Under the pieces are notes generated by a model, which was not told where the DNA came from, searched no databases, and was given only the letters and a program-made list of their open reading frames with translations. 64,000 bases of DNA from Thalassobaculum_A sp040219615 (lineage in GTDB: Bacteria; Pseudomonadota; Alphaproteobacteria; Thalassobaculales; Thalassobaculaceae). The stretch is from assembly GCF_040219615.1 (NCBI RefSeq), contig NZ_JAVJSE010000017.1, positions 1 to 64,000 of the forward strand, given 5' to 3'. A program made the position numbers and the translations under genes. Numbering within the stretch: the stretch's first letter is position 1; each line of letters begins with the position of its first letter. Of this stretch, positions 1 through 9,400 are shown in pieces.

Positions 1-180
1 CGCGTGAACCGCTTCGACGCGCCAACCCGGTGCGACAGCATACGGACGCCTACGGCGACCTCCGGCTGTCGCACCGGGCAAACAACAGAAGCGGACAGAT
101 CATGCGCTACAAACACCGGACAACTTGACGCGTCAGCTACACTCGGTTCGGCGGCCCGGTTCGGCGGAGCCGCCGGGCGC
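1..180. other. non-coding left edge
   Basis: No convincing gene is visible. Reading frames here lack a recognisable family and only mirror the methyltransferase on the opposite strand. This is probably the downstream flank of the minus-strand operon that ends at 181. Confidence 0.5.
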
Positions 181-1131
181 CTATTCCTTCGGCTCCGGCT
201 TGATCAGGAAAAACCGGTACAGCGCCAGGTCTCCGCCCTCCAGAAGCGAGGCCCGTCGGGCCCAGCGCTCGGCCTCGACGATCAGCGCGGCCCGGTGCGC
301 CGGATCCTCGGCCAGCGGATCCGAGCCGTTGAGGTGCTCGACGAACCGCGCAAAGGTGTCACGGATCTGCTGGCGGTGCTCCGTGGAGCGGTCCTCGACC
401 ACCCGGACGTCGAATCCCAGCTCGACGAACGCCTTCTCGTAGTCGGACTTGGACCAGGGCTTGTAGGTGAGGTCTTCCGATTCCAGCCAGGACTGGATCC
501 GGTCCGACGGCGCCTCATCTGACGGCAGGACGTAGTCGGTGATGACCAGCTGGCCCCATCCCTTGAGGACGCCGTGTATCGTCTTCAGCAGTGCCGGCCG
601 GTCGCGGACCGCGAACAGCGCATCGCGCGAGATCACGCAGTCGAAGCTCCTGGGCCGCAGGGCGAGTTCCTCGGGCTGGAAGCCGCGGACCGTCACATGG
701 TCGCCGCCCTTCAGGGTCGCGACCACGCTCGGCGCCCACTCCGCCAGTTCCGGATCCATCTCGTAGCCGGTGATCCAGACCCCGAAACGCTGCACGATCG
801 CCGTCGCCGGACCGCCGAGGCCGGCCGACAGGTCGAGCACCGAGTGCTCCGGCGTCAGGCCGAACGCCTTGACGATCTCGACGACATACTCGCTGCCGCC
901 GGGCGACACGTAGCCGGGCCCGAACAGCCGCTGCAGGACATCGATGCGGGCCCGCGTGTGGTCCACCGTCGACAGCACCGGTGCCTTCGGGATCATGTCC
1001 TCGATGGAGCGCGACCGCGGCGGCTCGGCGTTGCCGGTCCGCCAGGCGTGGTAGTCCGCGGGATCGTAGCCCCGCCACCACGCGGTCAGGCGATCTCGAA
1101 GTGGTATCGACGGTGCATCGCTGGCAGCCAT
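181..1131 (-). CDS. class I SAM-dependent methyltransferase
   Basis: About 316 residues. The middle holds a Rossmann-type methyltransferase domain. Motif I (VLDLSAGLGGPAT, residues about 98-110) binds S-adenosylmethionine and is followed by an acidic motif II region (GYEMDP). A post-I segment (CVISRDALFAV) and a motif III-like turn (GWGQLVITDYVLP) follow. The substrate cannot be told; the layout resembles small-molecule or phospholipid-type methyltransferases. I chose the ATG at 1131, with an AGG 8 bases upstream; a GTG two codons earlier is also possible. It is the last gene of a minus-strand run with the aldolase (53-bp gap) and phosphofructokinase, so it may be co-transcribed. Confidence 0.8.
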   Translation of the reverse strand: MAASDAPSIPLRDRLTAWWRGYDPADYHAWRTGNAEPPRSRSIEDMIPKAPVLSTVDHTRARIDVLQRLFGPGYVSPGGSEYVVEIVKAFGLTPEHSVLDLSAGLGGPATAIVQRFGVWITGYEMDPELAEWAPSVVATLKGGDHVTVRGFQPEELALRPRSFDCVISRDALFAVRDRPALLKTIHGVLKGWGQLVITDYVLPSDEAPSDRIQSWLESEDLTYKPWSKSDYEKAFVELGFDVRVVEDRSTEHRQQIRDTFARFVEHLNGSDPLAEDPAHRAALIVEAERWARRASLLEGGDLALYRFFLIKPEPKE

Positions 1132-1184
1132 GCGCACAACCTACCGCGCTCTGGTAAACGAGACGTTGACGGCCTCGCCCGCCG

Positions 1185-1952
1185 TCAACGCTCCAGGCCG
1201 TCCAGCAACTGTGACGCGATCTGCTGGATCAGCATGACATCGTAGCCCATCACCAGAAACCGGTAACCCCTGGCGATCTTCGCGTTGGCCTCGGCGCTCG
1301 ACAGCGCCATTCCGCCGAGCGCGGCCGGGCTCGCCAGGATCGCCTTCTCCGCCCGCCCGATCGCCGCCACCACCTCCGGATGATCACGGTCTCCCGGGTG
1401 GCCCATGCTGACCGCCAGGTCCATCGGCGCGATGACCGCCACGTCGATGCCCGGCACCGCCATGATCGCATCGATGTTGTCGATCGCGTCGATGTGCTCG
1501 ACCAGCACGATGTTCGCCAGTTCCCGGTTGGCGACCTCGAAATACTCCATCGGCCCCGGCAGGCCCCATCGCGTCGGCGCGTAGAACGGCCCCCAGCCCC
1601 GGTCGCCGGTCGGCGGGTAGTTGATGCAGCGGACCGTCGCCGCCGCCTGCTCCGCCGTACAGATCATCGGGAAGATCAGCCCCATCGCGCCGGCGTCCAG
1701 GGCCGGCTTGCACAGGGCGAGGTCGGGGCGCGGCACGCGAACCAGCGGCGCGCAGGCGGTGCCGGCGGTCGCCGCGATCAGGTGGTGCATGGCCGCCGTA
1801 TCGATCGAGCCGTGCTCCAAGTCGATGAACAGCCAGTCGAATCCGGCGCCGGCCAGGACCTGGGCCAGGTTGACGCTCGGCATGGTGATCAGCACGCCGG
1901 CCGCTGCCTCGCCGGCCTGCAGGCGCCGCTTCAGGGGGTTGATCATGGCCAT
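1185..1952 (-). CDS. HpcH/HpaI aldolase family protein
   Basis: 255 residues, the normal length for the HpcH/HpaI class II aldolase family (TIM barrel, divalent metal). These enzymes cleave or form 2-keto-3-deoxy acids to pyruvate plus an aldehyde. Visible family signatures are FDWLFIDLEHGSID near the N-terminus, the pyruvate-binding region GLIFPMI, a metal-ligand Glu in LVEHIDAIDN and an Asp in VIAPMDLAVSMG. The start is the first of two ATGs in MAMINPLK. The frame stays open far upstream, but that stretch is antisense shadow of the phosphofructokinase gene. It lies 50 bp downstream of that gene and probably shares its transcript. The specific substrate is not predictable. Confidence 0.88.
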   Translation of the reverse strand: MAMINPLKRRLQAGEAAAGVLITMPSVNLAQVLAGAGFDWLFIDLEHGSIDTAAMHHLIAATAGTACAPLVRVPRPDLALCKPALDAGAMGLIFPMICTAEQAAATVRCINYPPTGDRGWGPFYAPTRWGLPGPMEYFEVANRELANIVLVEHIDAIDNIDAIMAVPGIDVAVIAPMDLAVSMGHPGDRDHPEVVAAIGRAEKAILASPAALGGMALSSAEANAKIARGYRFLVMGYDVMLIQQIASQLLDGLER

Positions 1953-2002
1953 GCCCCGCTCCCTCGATGGTTCGATACCGATGGAGTGTAGCGCGTCGCC
2001 GG

Positions 2003-3103
<1,101 letters not shown>

Positions 3104-3222
3104 GTGGACACTCCCAGCTTTGCGGCCCCCAGCGGACCGCCATGCCCTTGGCCGGAGCGCGGAACGCGTGCCATGCTCGCGCGGCCCGACCGTCCATCCC
3201 GGAATCCCGAAGACATCCTGCC

Positions 3223-4134
3223 ATGAACGACCTCGAGATCGTCGATGCCCATCACCATCTTTGGGACATCGAGCGGAATTACTACCCCTGGCTCAGTGAC
3301 CACCCGGAGCCGCACTTCTTCCTCGGCGACTACTCGGCGCTGAAACGCCGCTACATGCCGGAGGACTACCGCCGTGACGCGGCCGGCTTCCGGATCGTCA
3401 GGACCGTGCATGTCGAGGCCGAGTGGGACCGCGCGAACCAGGTCGCCGAGACCCACTGGCTGACCGAGGTCGCCGCCGCGCACGGCCTGCCGGATGCGAT
3501 CGTCGGCCATGTCTGGCTCGACGACCCGGCGGTCGAGGACAAGCTGGCCGGGCACTGCGAGTCGCCGCTGATGCGCGGCATCCGCTCCAAGCCGGTCACC
3601 TCGCTCACGCCGGACATGGCGCCCCCCGACGGCCCGCGCAGCCTGTCCGACCCGGCCTGGCGGCGCGGCTACGCGGCCCTCGCCCGACACGGCCTGAGCT
3701 ACGACCTGCGGGTACCGTGCTGGCACCTGGCCGAGGCGGCGGCAGTGATCGAGCGGCACCCCGAGATCCCGGTTGTCCTGAACCATACCGGCTTCCCGTG
3801 GGACCGGTCGGAAGCCGGGCTGGCGATGTGGCACGAGCAGATGCAGGCGATCGCCCGGCTGCCCTGGGTGCACGTCAAGCTGTCAGAGCTCGGCCTGAAG
3901 GACGCCGCATGGACGGTCGAGAGCAACCGCCGGGTTGTGCTCGAGGCGCTCGAGATCTTCGGAGTCGAGCGCTGCATGTGGGCGTCGAACTTCCCGCCGG
4001 CCAGCCTGAAGATCGGCTATCGCGACCAGCTGGAGGGCTTCCTGGAGATCCTGGCCGGGCTGACCCGGCCGGAGCTGGAGGCCGTGTTCCACGACAACGC
4101 CACCCGCTTCTACCGACTGGAGGACAGATCGTGA
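3223..4134 (+). CDS. amidohydrolase family protein (Amidohydro_2)
   Basis: 303 residues. A TIM-barrel metal-dependent hydrolase of the Amidohydro_2 family, which includes lactonases and decarboxylases acting on sugar lactones or aromatic acids. It has the N-terminal metal motif VDAHHHLWD, a central VVLNHTGFPWD and the C-terminal signature ERCMWASNFPPAS. I chose the ATG at 3223 because the protein then begins just before the metal motif, as in the family; upstream codons read through non-conserved sequence. Its stop overlaps the GTG start of the next gene by 4 bp, so the two are translationally coupled. The substrate is unknown. Confidence 0.86.
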   Translation: MNDLEIVDAHHHLWDIERNYYPWLSDHPEPHFFLGDYSALKRRYMPEDYRRDAAGFRIVRTVHVEAEWDRANQVAETHWLTEVAAAHGLPDAIVGHVWLDDPAVEDKLAGHCESPLMRGIRSKPVTSLTPDMAPPDGPRSLSDPAWRRGYAALARHGLSYDLRVPCWHLAEAAAVIERHPEIPVVLNHTGFPWDRSEAGLAMWHEQMQAIARLPWVHVKLSELGLKDAAWTVESNRRVVLEALEIFGVERCMWASNFPPASLKIGYRDQLEGFLEILAGLTRPELEAVFHDNATRFYRLEDRS

Positions 4135-4949
4135 GCGCGTATTTCGAGACCTTCCGCTCCAACGTGTTCCCGTGGGAGACCGACTTCGTCGAGCATTTCA
4201 CGGTGGCCTACTACTACGAGAAATTCGCCCAGGCCGGCGACCGGGCGCTGATGGCGCTCGGCCAGGACCCGGCCGCCACCCACACCGTCGACTGGCACAC
4301 CCGCTACCAGCGCGAGCTGCGGTCAGGCGACTGCTACCACGTCATGTCGGCCCCGATCTCGGCCGAGGACGGCGACCTGGTGATCGGCCACAAGCTGTTC
4401 GACAGCGCCGACGGCGGGCTGTGCGCCACCACCGAGCAGACGGTGATCGGTGCCAGCGCCGCGGCCGACGCCCTGGCGGTATGGGACGGCCCGGCCCGCG
4501 AGATCCGCCCGGCACCGGCCTGGGGCCCCGACTGGGTACGGACCGCCACCGACTCGGTCATCCCGCGCGACCTGGACCGGACCGGCCGGCTCGGCGTCGA
4601 TGCCATGATCCACCGGTTCTCGGCCGCCATCGTCCACACCCTGGCCCGGGCCGGGATGACGCCGGCCTATCTGCGGGACAACCGCATCGGCTACTCGACC
4701 TTCGAGTTCCAGCTGCGGGTGGTGGAGCCGGCGAGGCTAGGCGAGCCGGTCGACTGCCACTCCTGCTTCGCCCAGGTCGGCCGGTCGTCGATGCGCATGG
4801 TCCATCGCCTCGTCAGGCCGAGCGACGACGCGCTGATCGCCGAGATGTCGCAGTTCGGCGTGCATCTGGACATGGAGGCGCGGCGGCCGAGCGCGATCCC
4901 GGACGAGTTCGCCGAGCGGGCCCGTGCCATGCTGGTGGCGCCAGACTGA
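4131..4949 (+). CDS. acyl-CoA thioesterase-like hotdog-fold protein
   Basis: 272 residues with a GTG start overlapping the preceding stop (GTGA). The sequence looks like two hotdog halves: an N-terminal half with DFVEHFTVAYYYEKF and a C-terminal half with NRIGYSTFEFQLRVVEPARLGEPV and a predicted strand pattern typical of 4-hydroxybenzoyl-CoA thioesterase-like proteins. The expected role is hydrolysis of a CoA thioester. Coupling to the amidohydrolase suggests both act on one substrate, but neither substrate is identifiable. The stop codon lies in the first unit of a 15-bp tandem repeat that supplies two further in-frame stops. Confidence 0.72.
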   Translation: MSAYFETFRSNVFPWETDFVEHFTVAYYYEKFAQAGDRALMALGQDPAATHTVDWHTRYQRELRSGDCYHVMSAPISAEDGDLVIGHKLFDSADGGLCATTEQTVIGASAAADALAVWDGPAREIRPAPAWGPDWVRTATDSVIPRDLDRTGRLGVDAMIHRFSAAIVHTLARAGMTPAYLRDNRIGYSTFEFQLRVVEPARLGEPVDCHSCFAQVGRSSMRMVHRLVRPSDDALIAEMSQFGVHLDMEARRPSAIPDEFAERARAMLVAPD

Positions 4950-4985
4950 TTTGTGCCGGACTGATTTGCGCCGGACTGATTTGTA
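4941..4985 (+). repeat. three 15-bp tandem repeats across a stop codon
   Basis: Three near-identical units (CCAGACTGATTTGTG and two variants) run head to tail. The first includes the thioesterase stop codon TGA at 4947-4949. As 15 is a multiple of three, the TGAs at 4962 and 4977 stay in the same frame and form tandem stops. It probably arose by slippage. Confidence 0.85.
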
Positions 4986-4989
4986 CCGA

Positions 4990-5010
4990 CCGGCCGGTGA
5001 CGACGGCCGG
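4990..5010 (+). terminator. possible hairpin terminator
   Basis: A perfect 7-bp stem (CCGGCCG / CGGCCGG) with a 7-base loop lies downstream of the thioesterase and before the esterase gene. It has no clear T-run, so the terminator call is tentative. Confidence 0.35.
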
Positions 5011-5078
5011 CTAAATCCGCTAGAAGACCCCGGCCGTACCTGGAGTGGCTGCCCCGCCCGTTCCGGAGTTCCCCTGTC

Positions 5079-5981
5079 ATGATCCGCCGCCTGGCGCCCG
5101 CCTTCGCCGCCCTGGCCGTTACCGCGGCGAGCCTCTCGGCCGCCGCCCCCGCCACCGCCGAGTTGCTGTGGTCGCAGTCCTTCGACAGTCGGGCGCTGGC
5201 CGGGCCGATGCGGTTCTCGATTTACCTGCCGCCCGGCTATCACGCGCCCGATCAGGCGGAGCGCCGCTATCCGGTGGTCTACCTGCTGCACGGCGTCGGC
5301 GACGACGAGCGGGCCTGGCCGCAGTTCGGACGGGTCGAGCAGACCCTGGACGGCCTGATCGCGGCCCGGGAGCTGCCGTCGTTCATCGTGGTGATGCCGA
5401 ACGGGCTGAAGAGCTGGTGGGTCGACTCCGCCGACATCGGCGGCCCCGGCAACTACGCGACCGCGGTGCGCGACGACCTGCCGGCCCATGTCGAGGCCAC
5501 CTGGCGGGCCATGACGGTGCGCGACGGCCGCTTCGTCGCCGGGCTGTCGATGGGTGGGTTCGGCGCGCTCCGCCTCGGCTTCGAGAACCCGGAACGCTAC
5601 CGCGCCATCGGCGCGCTCAGCGCGGCGCTGTGGAACCGCGTGCAGGCCGGATGGAAGCCGGCAGACCCGGCGCGCATGACCCGGATCTTCACCGGCGCCT
5701 TCGGCGAGCCGTTCGACCCGCAGCGGTTCCTCGCGAACCACCCGCGCCGCTACCTGCCTCGGGTCCAGGATCCGGCGGAACCGATCGGGATCTACCTGCA
5801 GGCCGGCGACGACGACGGCTTCGGCACCCAGTTCTCCACCCTCGAACTGTTCGAGGAGCTGCGCGACCGCAGCATCCCGGCCGAACTGCGGATCGACGAC
5901 GGCGGCCACGACTGGAAGGTCTGGCGAAGCGCGCTCGGCCCGATGCTGCAGTGGTTCGCGGCGCAGATCCGGCCGGACTGA
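5079..5981 (+). CDS. secreted alpha/beta-hydrolase esterase
   Basis: 300 residues. The first 27 form a signal peptide (MIRRLAP, a hydrophobic Ala/Leu-rich stretch, then the cleavage-like ATA-EL), so the enzyme should act in the periplasm or outside. It belongs to the esterase D / feruloyl-esterase-like family (PF00756). It has VVYLLHGVGDDERAW for the oxyanion-hole region, the nucleophile elbow GLSMGGFGA with catalytic Ser, and a C-terminal DDGGHDWKVW holding the catalytic His. The Asp of the triad lies before it. It probably cleaves an acyl ester of a carbohydrate or small molecule; the true substrate is not shown. Confidence 0.85.
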   Translation: MIRRLAPAFAALAVTAASLSAAAPATAELLWSQSFDSRALAGPMRFSIYLPPGYHAPDQAERRYPVVYLLHGVGDDERAWPQFGRVEQTLDGLIAARELPSFIVVMPNGLKSWWVDSADIGGPGNYATAVRDDLPAHVEATWRAMTVRDGRFVAGLSMGGFGALRLGFENPERYRAIGALSAALWNRVQAGWKPADPARMTRIFTGAFGEPFDPQRFLANHPRRYLPRVQDPAEPIGIYLQAGDDDGFGTQFSTLELFEELRDRSIPAELRIDDGGHDWKVWRSALGPMLQWFAAQIRPD

Positions 5982-6095
5982 CCGCCGGTCCGGGGCGGAC
6001 TGAGACCGGGAGGGTCGCGTTTCGCGGGCGAATCCCGATATCGTTCCCGCCGGTGCCCCGGCGCCGATGCGGAAAACCGACTCCTCGGGGGCGCC

Positions 6096-7691
6096 TTGGT
6101 TTCGATACTCGTCTCTCTGCTGGCCGGCCTCGGCCTGTTCTTCGCAGGCCTGCAGATCCTCACCGCGCATCTGAAGCGGCTCAGCGGCCGCCGGCTGCGC
6201 GCCCTGGTCGCCCGCTACACCCGCTCGCCGCTGATGGGCGTGCTGTGGGGCGGCGCCTTCATCGCGGTCACCCAGAGCGGTGCCGCCACCATGTTCATCA
6301 TCGTCAGCATGCTGCGCTCCGGCATGATGTCGGTCGCCCAGGCCATGCCGATGATCGTCGGGGTCAACGTCGTCGGGGCGCTGATCGTGCTGATCCTGGT
6401 GGTCGACGTGAAGCTCGCGGTGCTGTGCGTGATCGGCCTGGCCGGGCTGCTCTACAAAGCCGACGGCCGCGGCACCGCCGCCTCGGTGGTCGGCGCGCTG
6501 TTCGGGGTCGCCATGCTGTTCTTCGGCCTCGACCTGATGAACGGCAGCGTGGCGCCGCTGGCCGGCGAGCCGTGGTTCGCCGACCTGCTGTCCTGGACCC
6601 GCGGCTCCTACCTGCTCGGCTTCCTGATCGGCTGCGCCCTCAGCTTCGTGGTGCAGTCGTCGATCGCGGTGATGGCGGTGGTCCTCGCCTTCGAGCTGTC
6701 CGGCATCTTCGGCCTCGCGGAGTCGGTGATGATCGTGTACGGCGCCAACGCCGGGTCGTCGCTGCTGACCCTGCTGCTGTCGGCCAACCTGAGGGGCCAG
6801 GCCCGGCAGATCGCCATGTTCCAGACCTTCTACAACCTCGCCGGCGCGGCCCTGCTGGTGCCGCTGTTCTATGTCGAGCTGTGGTTCGAGGTGCCGCTGA
6901 TGCTGGCCCTGATCCAGGCCATCACCGGCGACATGGGCGGGCAGATCGCGGCCGCCTTCATCCTGTTCAACCTGATCCCCGGCGCGGTCCTGATGCCGCT
7001 GCTCGGCCCGGCGACCCGGCTCCTGCAACGGATCTGGCCGGACACCGAGGTCGAGATCGCGTCGCGTCCGAAATACCTGCACGAGCACGCCGCCGACGAC
7101 CCCGAGACCGGCATGGACCTTGTCGCCCTCGAGCAGGCCCGGCTGGTCCGGTATCTCTCCGGCATGTTCGACGCCCTGCGCGACGACCGGCCGCCGGCCG
7201 CGTTCGGCGCGATCCGCGAGGCGTTCGGCATCCTGGCCGCGACGGTACGCGAGACCATCGACGACCTGGCCTCCGGACACCGGATGACCGACCACTCCTA
7301 CGAGCGGCTGAATGCGCTGCTGACCTTCCAGCACGCGCTGGACTCCGCCGCCGACACGGTGTCCGGGATCGCCGCCGAACGCAGCGCCCTGGCGACGACG
7401 GAGGTCGGACAGCGGTTCGCGGCGTCGGTGATCGAGGGCCTGGATTCGATCGTCATGATGCTCGGCGACGTCCTGCGCGAGCACGACGCCGACGACCGGG
7501 ACCTGCTGTCGGCCATGACCGGCGACGAGGGCAAGGGGATCAAGAGCGTGCGCGCCGCCTATCTCGCCGAGGAAGCAGCCCTGGCCCCGGACGAGCGCCT
7601 GCGCCTGCTGGCGCTGGCCAACCACGCCGAACGCCTGATCTGGCTGCTCGGCGACATGGGCAGGAGCGAGCCGGCGACGGTCGAACCGTAG
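6096..7691 (+). CDS. Na/Pi cotransporter family protein
   Basis: 531 residues. The N-terminal half (about 1-320) is an inner-membrane transporter with the duplicated Na/Pi cotransporter signatures, VTQSGAATMF and VVQSSIAVMAV, each in a hydrophobic hairpin. The C-terminal third is hydrophilic and helical, like PhoU, as in bacterial NptA/YjbB-type proteins. Role: sodium-linked phosphate movement, often export. The start is a TTG giving MVSILVSLLAGLGLF, which supplies the first membrane segment; a later ATG would delete it. It ends 7 bp from the convergent LysR gene. Confidence 0.85.
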   Translation: MVSILVSLLAGLGLFFAGLQILTAHLKRLSGRRLRALVARYTRSPLMGVLWGGAFIAVTQSGAATMFIIVSMLRSGMMSVAQAMPMIVGVNVVGALIVLILVVDVKLAVLCVIGLAGLLYKADGRGTAASVVGALFGVAMLFFGLDLMNGSVAPLAGEPWFADLLSWTRGSYLLGFLIGCALSFVVQSSIAVMAVVLAFELSGIFGLAESVMIVYGANAGSSLLTLLLSANLRGQARQIAMFQTFYNLAGAALLVPLFYVELWFEVPLMLALIQAITGDMGGQIAAAFILFNLIPGAVLMPLLGPATRLLQRIWPDTEVEIASRPKYLHEHAADDPETGMDLVALEQARLVRYLSGMFDALRDDRPPAAFGAIREAFGILAATVRETIDDLASGHRMTDHSYERLNALLTFQHALDSAADTVSGIAAERSALATTEVGQRFAASVIEGLDSIVMMLGDVLREHDADDRDLLSAMTGDEGKGIKSVRAAYLAEEAALAPDERLRLLALANHAERLIWLLGDMGRSEPATVEP

Positions 7692-7698
7692 CCGACGG

Positions 7699-8607
7699 TC
7701 ACCCGGCCCCCAGCACCGCGCGCAGCCGCTCGGCCGCGAAGTCGACGAAGGCCCGGACCCGCGCCGCCGCCCGCCGGCCTTCCAGATGGACGATCTGGAC
7801 CGGGATCGGCGGCGGTTCGAAGGCGGGCAGCAGGACGACCAGCCGGCCGTCCCGCACCGCCTCGGCAGCCTGGTAGGACAGCACCCGGGTGATGCCGCGG
7901 CCGGCGATCGCCGCCTCGACCGCCACGTCGGCGTTGTTGACCAGCAGCCGCATCGGCGGCCGGACCGTCTCGCCGCCGCCCCCACCAGCGCGGGCCGGGA
8001 ACACCCAGGGTGCCGGCGTCGCGCCGGACTGAAAACCGATGCAGTCGAGCCCTTCCAGGTCGCGCGGGGTCTCCGGCGTGCCGTGGCGGGCCAGGAAGCC
8101 GGGCGACGCGCATACCACCCGGCGGACATGGCCGACCCGCACCGCGCTGAGGGTGCTGTCCGGCAGCACGGCGATGCGCACCGCCACGTCGACCCCCTCG
8201 TCCAGCAGGTCGACCACGCGGTCGGCGAACAGGGTGCGGGCCGAGACCTCCGGATAGCGCGCCAGGAAGTCCAGGACGACCGGCGCCACATGCATCTTGC
8301 CGAACAGCAGCGGCGCGGTGACCGTCACCAGGCCGCGCGGGTCGGCATGGGCGCCGGCCGCCGTCGCCTCGGCCTCGTCGAGCTCGGCCAGGATGCGCTT
8401 GGCGTCGGCCAGGAACCGGACGCCGGCCTCGGTCAGGCGGACCGTCCGCGTGGTGCGGTGCAGGAGTCGGGCGCCGATCCGCTCCTCCAACGCCGCCACC
8501 GCCCGGGTGACCGCCGGCGGCGAGACCCGCAGCGACCGCGCCGCCGGCGCGAAGCCGCCGGACTCGGCGACCGCCACGAACACCCGCATGCCGTCGAGCC
8601 GATCCAT
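7699..8607 (-). CDS. LysR family transcriptional regulator
   Basis: 302 residues from the ATG at 8607 (MDRLDGMRVFVAVAE), the conventional LysR start; an upstream ATG adds five residues. The N-terminal winged helix-turn-helix (FAPAARSLRVSPPAVTRAVAALEERIGARLL, residues about 17-45, here summarised) is followed by a periplasmic-binding-like effector domain from about residue 90. It is divergent from the glutathione transferase gene across about 120 bp, the classic arrangement in which a LysR protein controls its neighbour. The likely target is the transferase/flavoprotein operon. Effector unknown. Confidence 0.9.
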   Translation of the reverse strand: MDRLDGMRVFVAVAESGGFAPAARSLRVSPPAVTRAVAALEERIGARLLHRTTRTVRLTEAGVRFLADAKRILAELDEAEATAAGAHADPRGLVTVTAPLLFGKMHVAPVVLDFLARYPEVSARTLFADRVVDLLDEGVDVAVRIAVLPDSTLSAVRVGHVRRVVCASPGFLARHGTPETPRDLEGLDCIGFQSGATPAPWVFPARAGGGGGETVRPPMRLLVNNADVAVEAAIAGRGITRVLSYQAAEAVRDGRLVVLLPAFEPPPIPVQIVHLEGRRAAARVRAFVDFAAERLRAVLGAG

Positions 8608-8727
8608 CTCATAATTCCACAATCAGGAACACTGGATTGCGATAAGGCATCATTAATTCGATCGATGGCAACACCTATCTTGGGCAGGTCAGGCCGTTCC
8701 AGACGGTCCGCCCAAGGGAGGAAGACG
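8608..8727. promoter_or_regulatory. divergent LysR/GST promoter region
   Basis: This 120-bp interval is relatively A+T-rich (ATAATTCCACAATC, then CATTAATTCG) between divergent genes. It must hold both promoters and the LysR operator. A strong Shine-Dalgarno (GGGAGGAAG) precedes the transferase ATG. No exact operator is claimed. Confidence 0.5.
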
Positions 8728-9363
8728 ATGCCCACATCCGAGAAGCCGATCCGCGTCTATCGCCACGCGCTCTCCGGCCACTGCCACCGGGTCGAACTGA
8801 TGCTGTCGCTGCTCGCGGTGCCGTTCGAGGCGGTCGACACCGCGTTCGGGCCGGCCGGCTCGCGGTCGCCCGAGGGCCTCGCCCGCAACGCCTTCGGGCA
8901 GCTGCCGGTGATCGAGGACGGCGACCTGACCCTCGCGGACAGCAACGCGATCCTGGTCTATCTGTGCCGGAAGCACGATCCGGCCGGGCGCTGGTATCCG
9001 GACGACCCGGCCACCGCGGGCCGGATCCAGCGCTGGCTGTCGGTGGCCGCCCGCCAACTCGCCGAAGGCCCGGCGACCGCCCGCATCGGCAACCTGTTTA
9101 ACCGCGAGATCGACGTCGAGAAGGCGCACGGCATCGCCCACGCGCTGTTCGGCATCGTCGACGCCGAGCTTTCGGCCCGACCCTTCCTCGCCGGCGACGC
9201 CCCCACCATCGCCGACGTCGCCCACTACTCCTACACGGCGCACGCCCCGGAGGGCGGCGTGTCGCTGGAGCCCTACCCGAACATCCGCGCCTGGCTGGCC
9301 CGCATCGAGGCCCTGCCCGGTTTCGTCGGCATGCCGCGCAGCGCCGTCGGCCTGGCGGCGTAG
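8728..9363 (+). CDS. glutathione S-transferase family protein
   Basis: 211 residues. The N-terminal thioredoxin-like domain has IRVYRHALSGHCHRVELML as its active-site region, the cis-Pro segment FGQLPVIEDGDLTLADSNAI (glutathione gamma-glutamyl site) and a C-terminal all-helical domain with FLAGDAPTIADVAHY. The enzyme should conjugate or reduce small electrophiles with glutathione in the cytoplasm. It is followed 37 bp later by a flavin/iron-sulfur fusion protein, probably co-transcribed under the divergent LysR regulator. That suggests a shared detoxification or oxidative-stress role. Confidence 0.9.
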   Translation: MPTSEKPIRVYRHALSGHCHRVELMLSLLAVPFEAVDTAFGPAGSRSPEGLARNAFGQLPVIEDGDLTLADSNAILVYLCRKHDPAGRWYPDDPATAGRIQRWLSVAARQLAEGPATARIGNLFNREIDVEKAHGIAHALFGIVDAELSARPFLAGDAPTIADVAHYSYTAHAPEGGVSLEPYPNIRAWLARIEALPGFVGMPRSAVGLAA

Positions 9364-9400
9364 CCGGAATCCCCGGGGTCGGCGGCAAGGAGAACGAGCC

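Noticed and set aside
4737..8291. A 1184-residue minus-strand open frame
   Set aside because: It is antisense to the esterase and phosphate transporter genes, with His/Gln/Arg-rich low-complexity sequence typical of high-G+C shadow frames.
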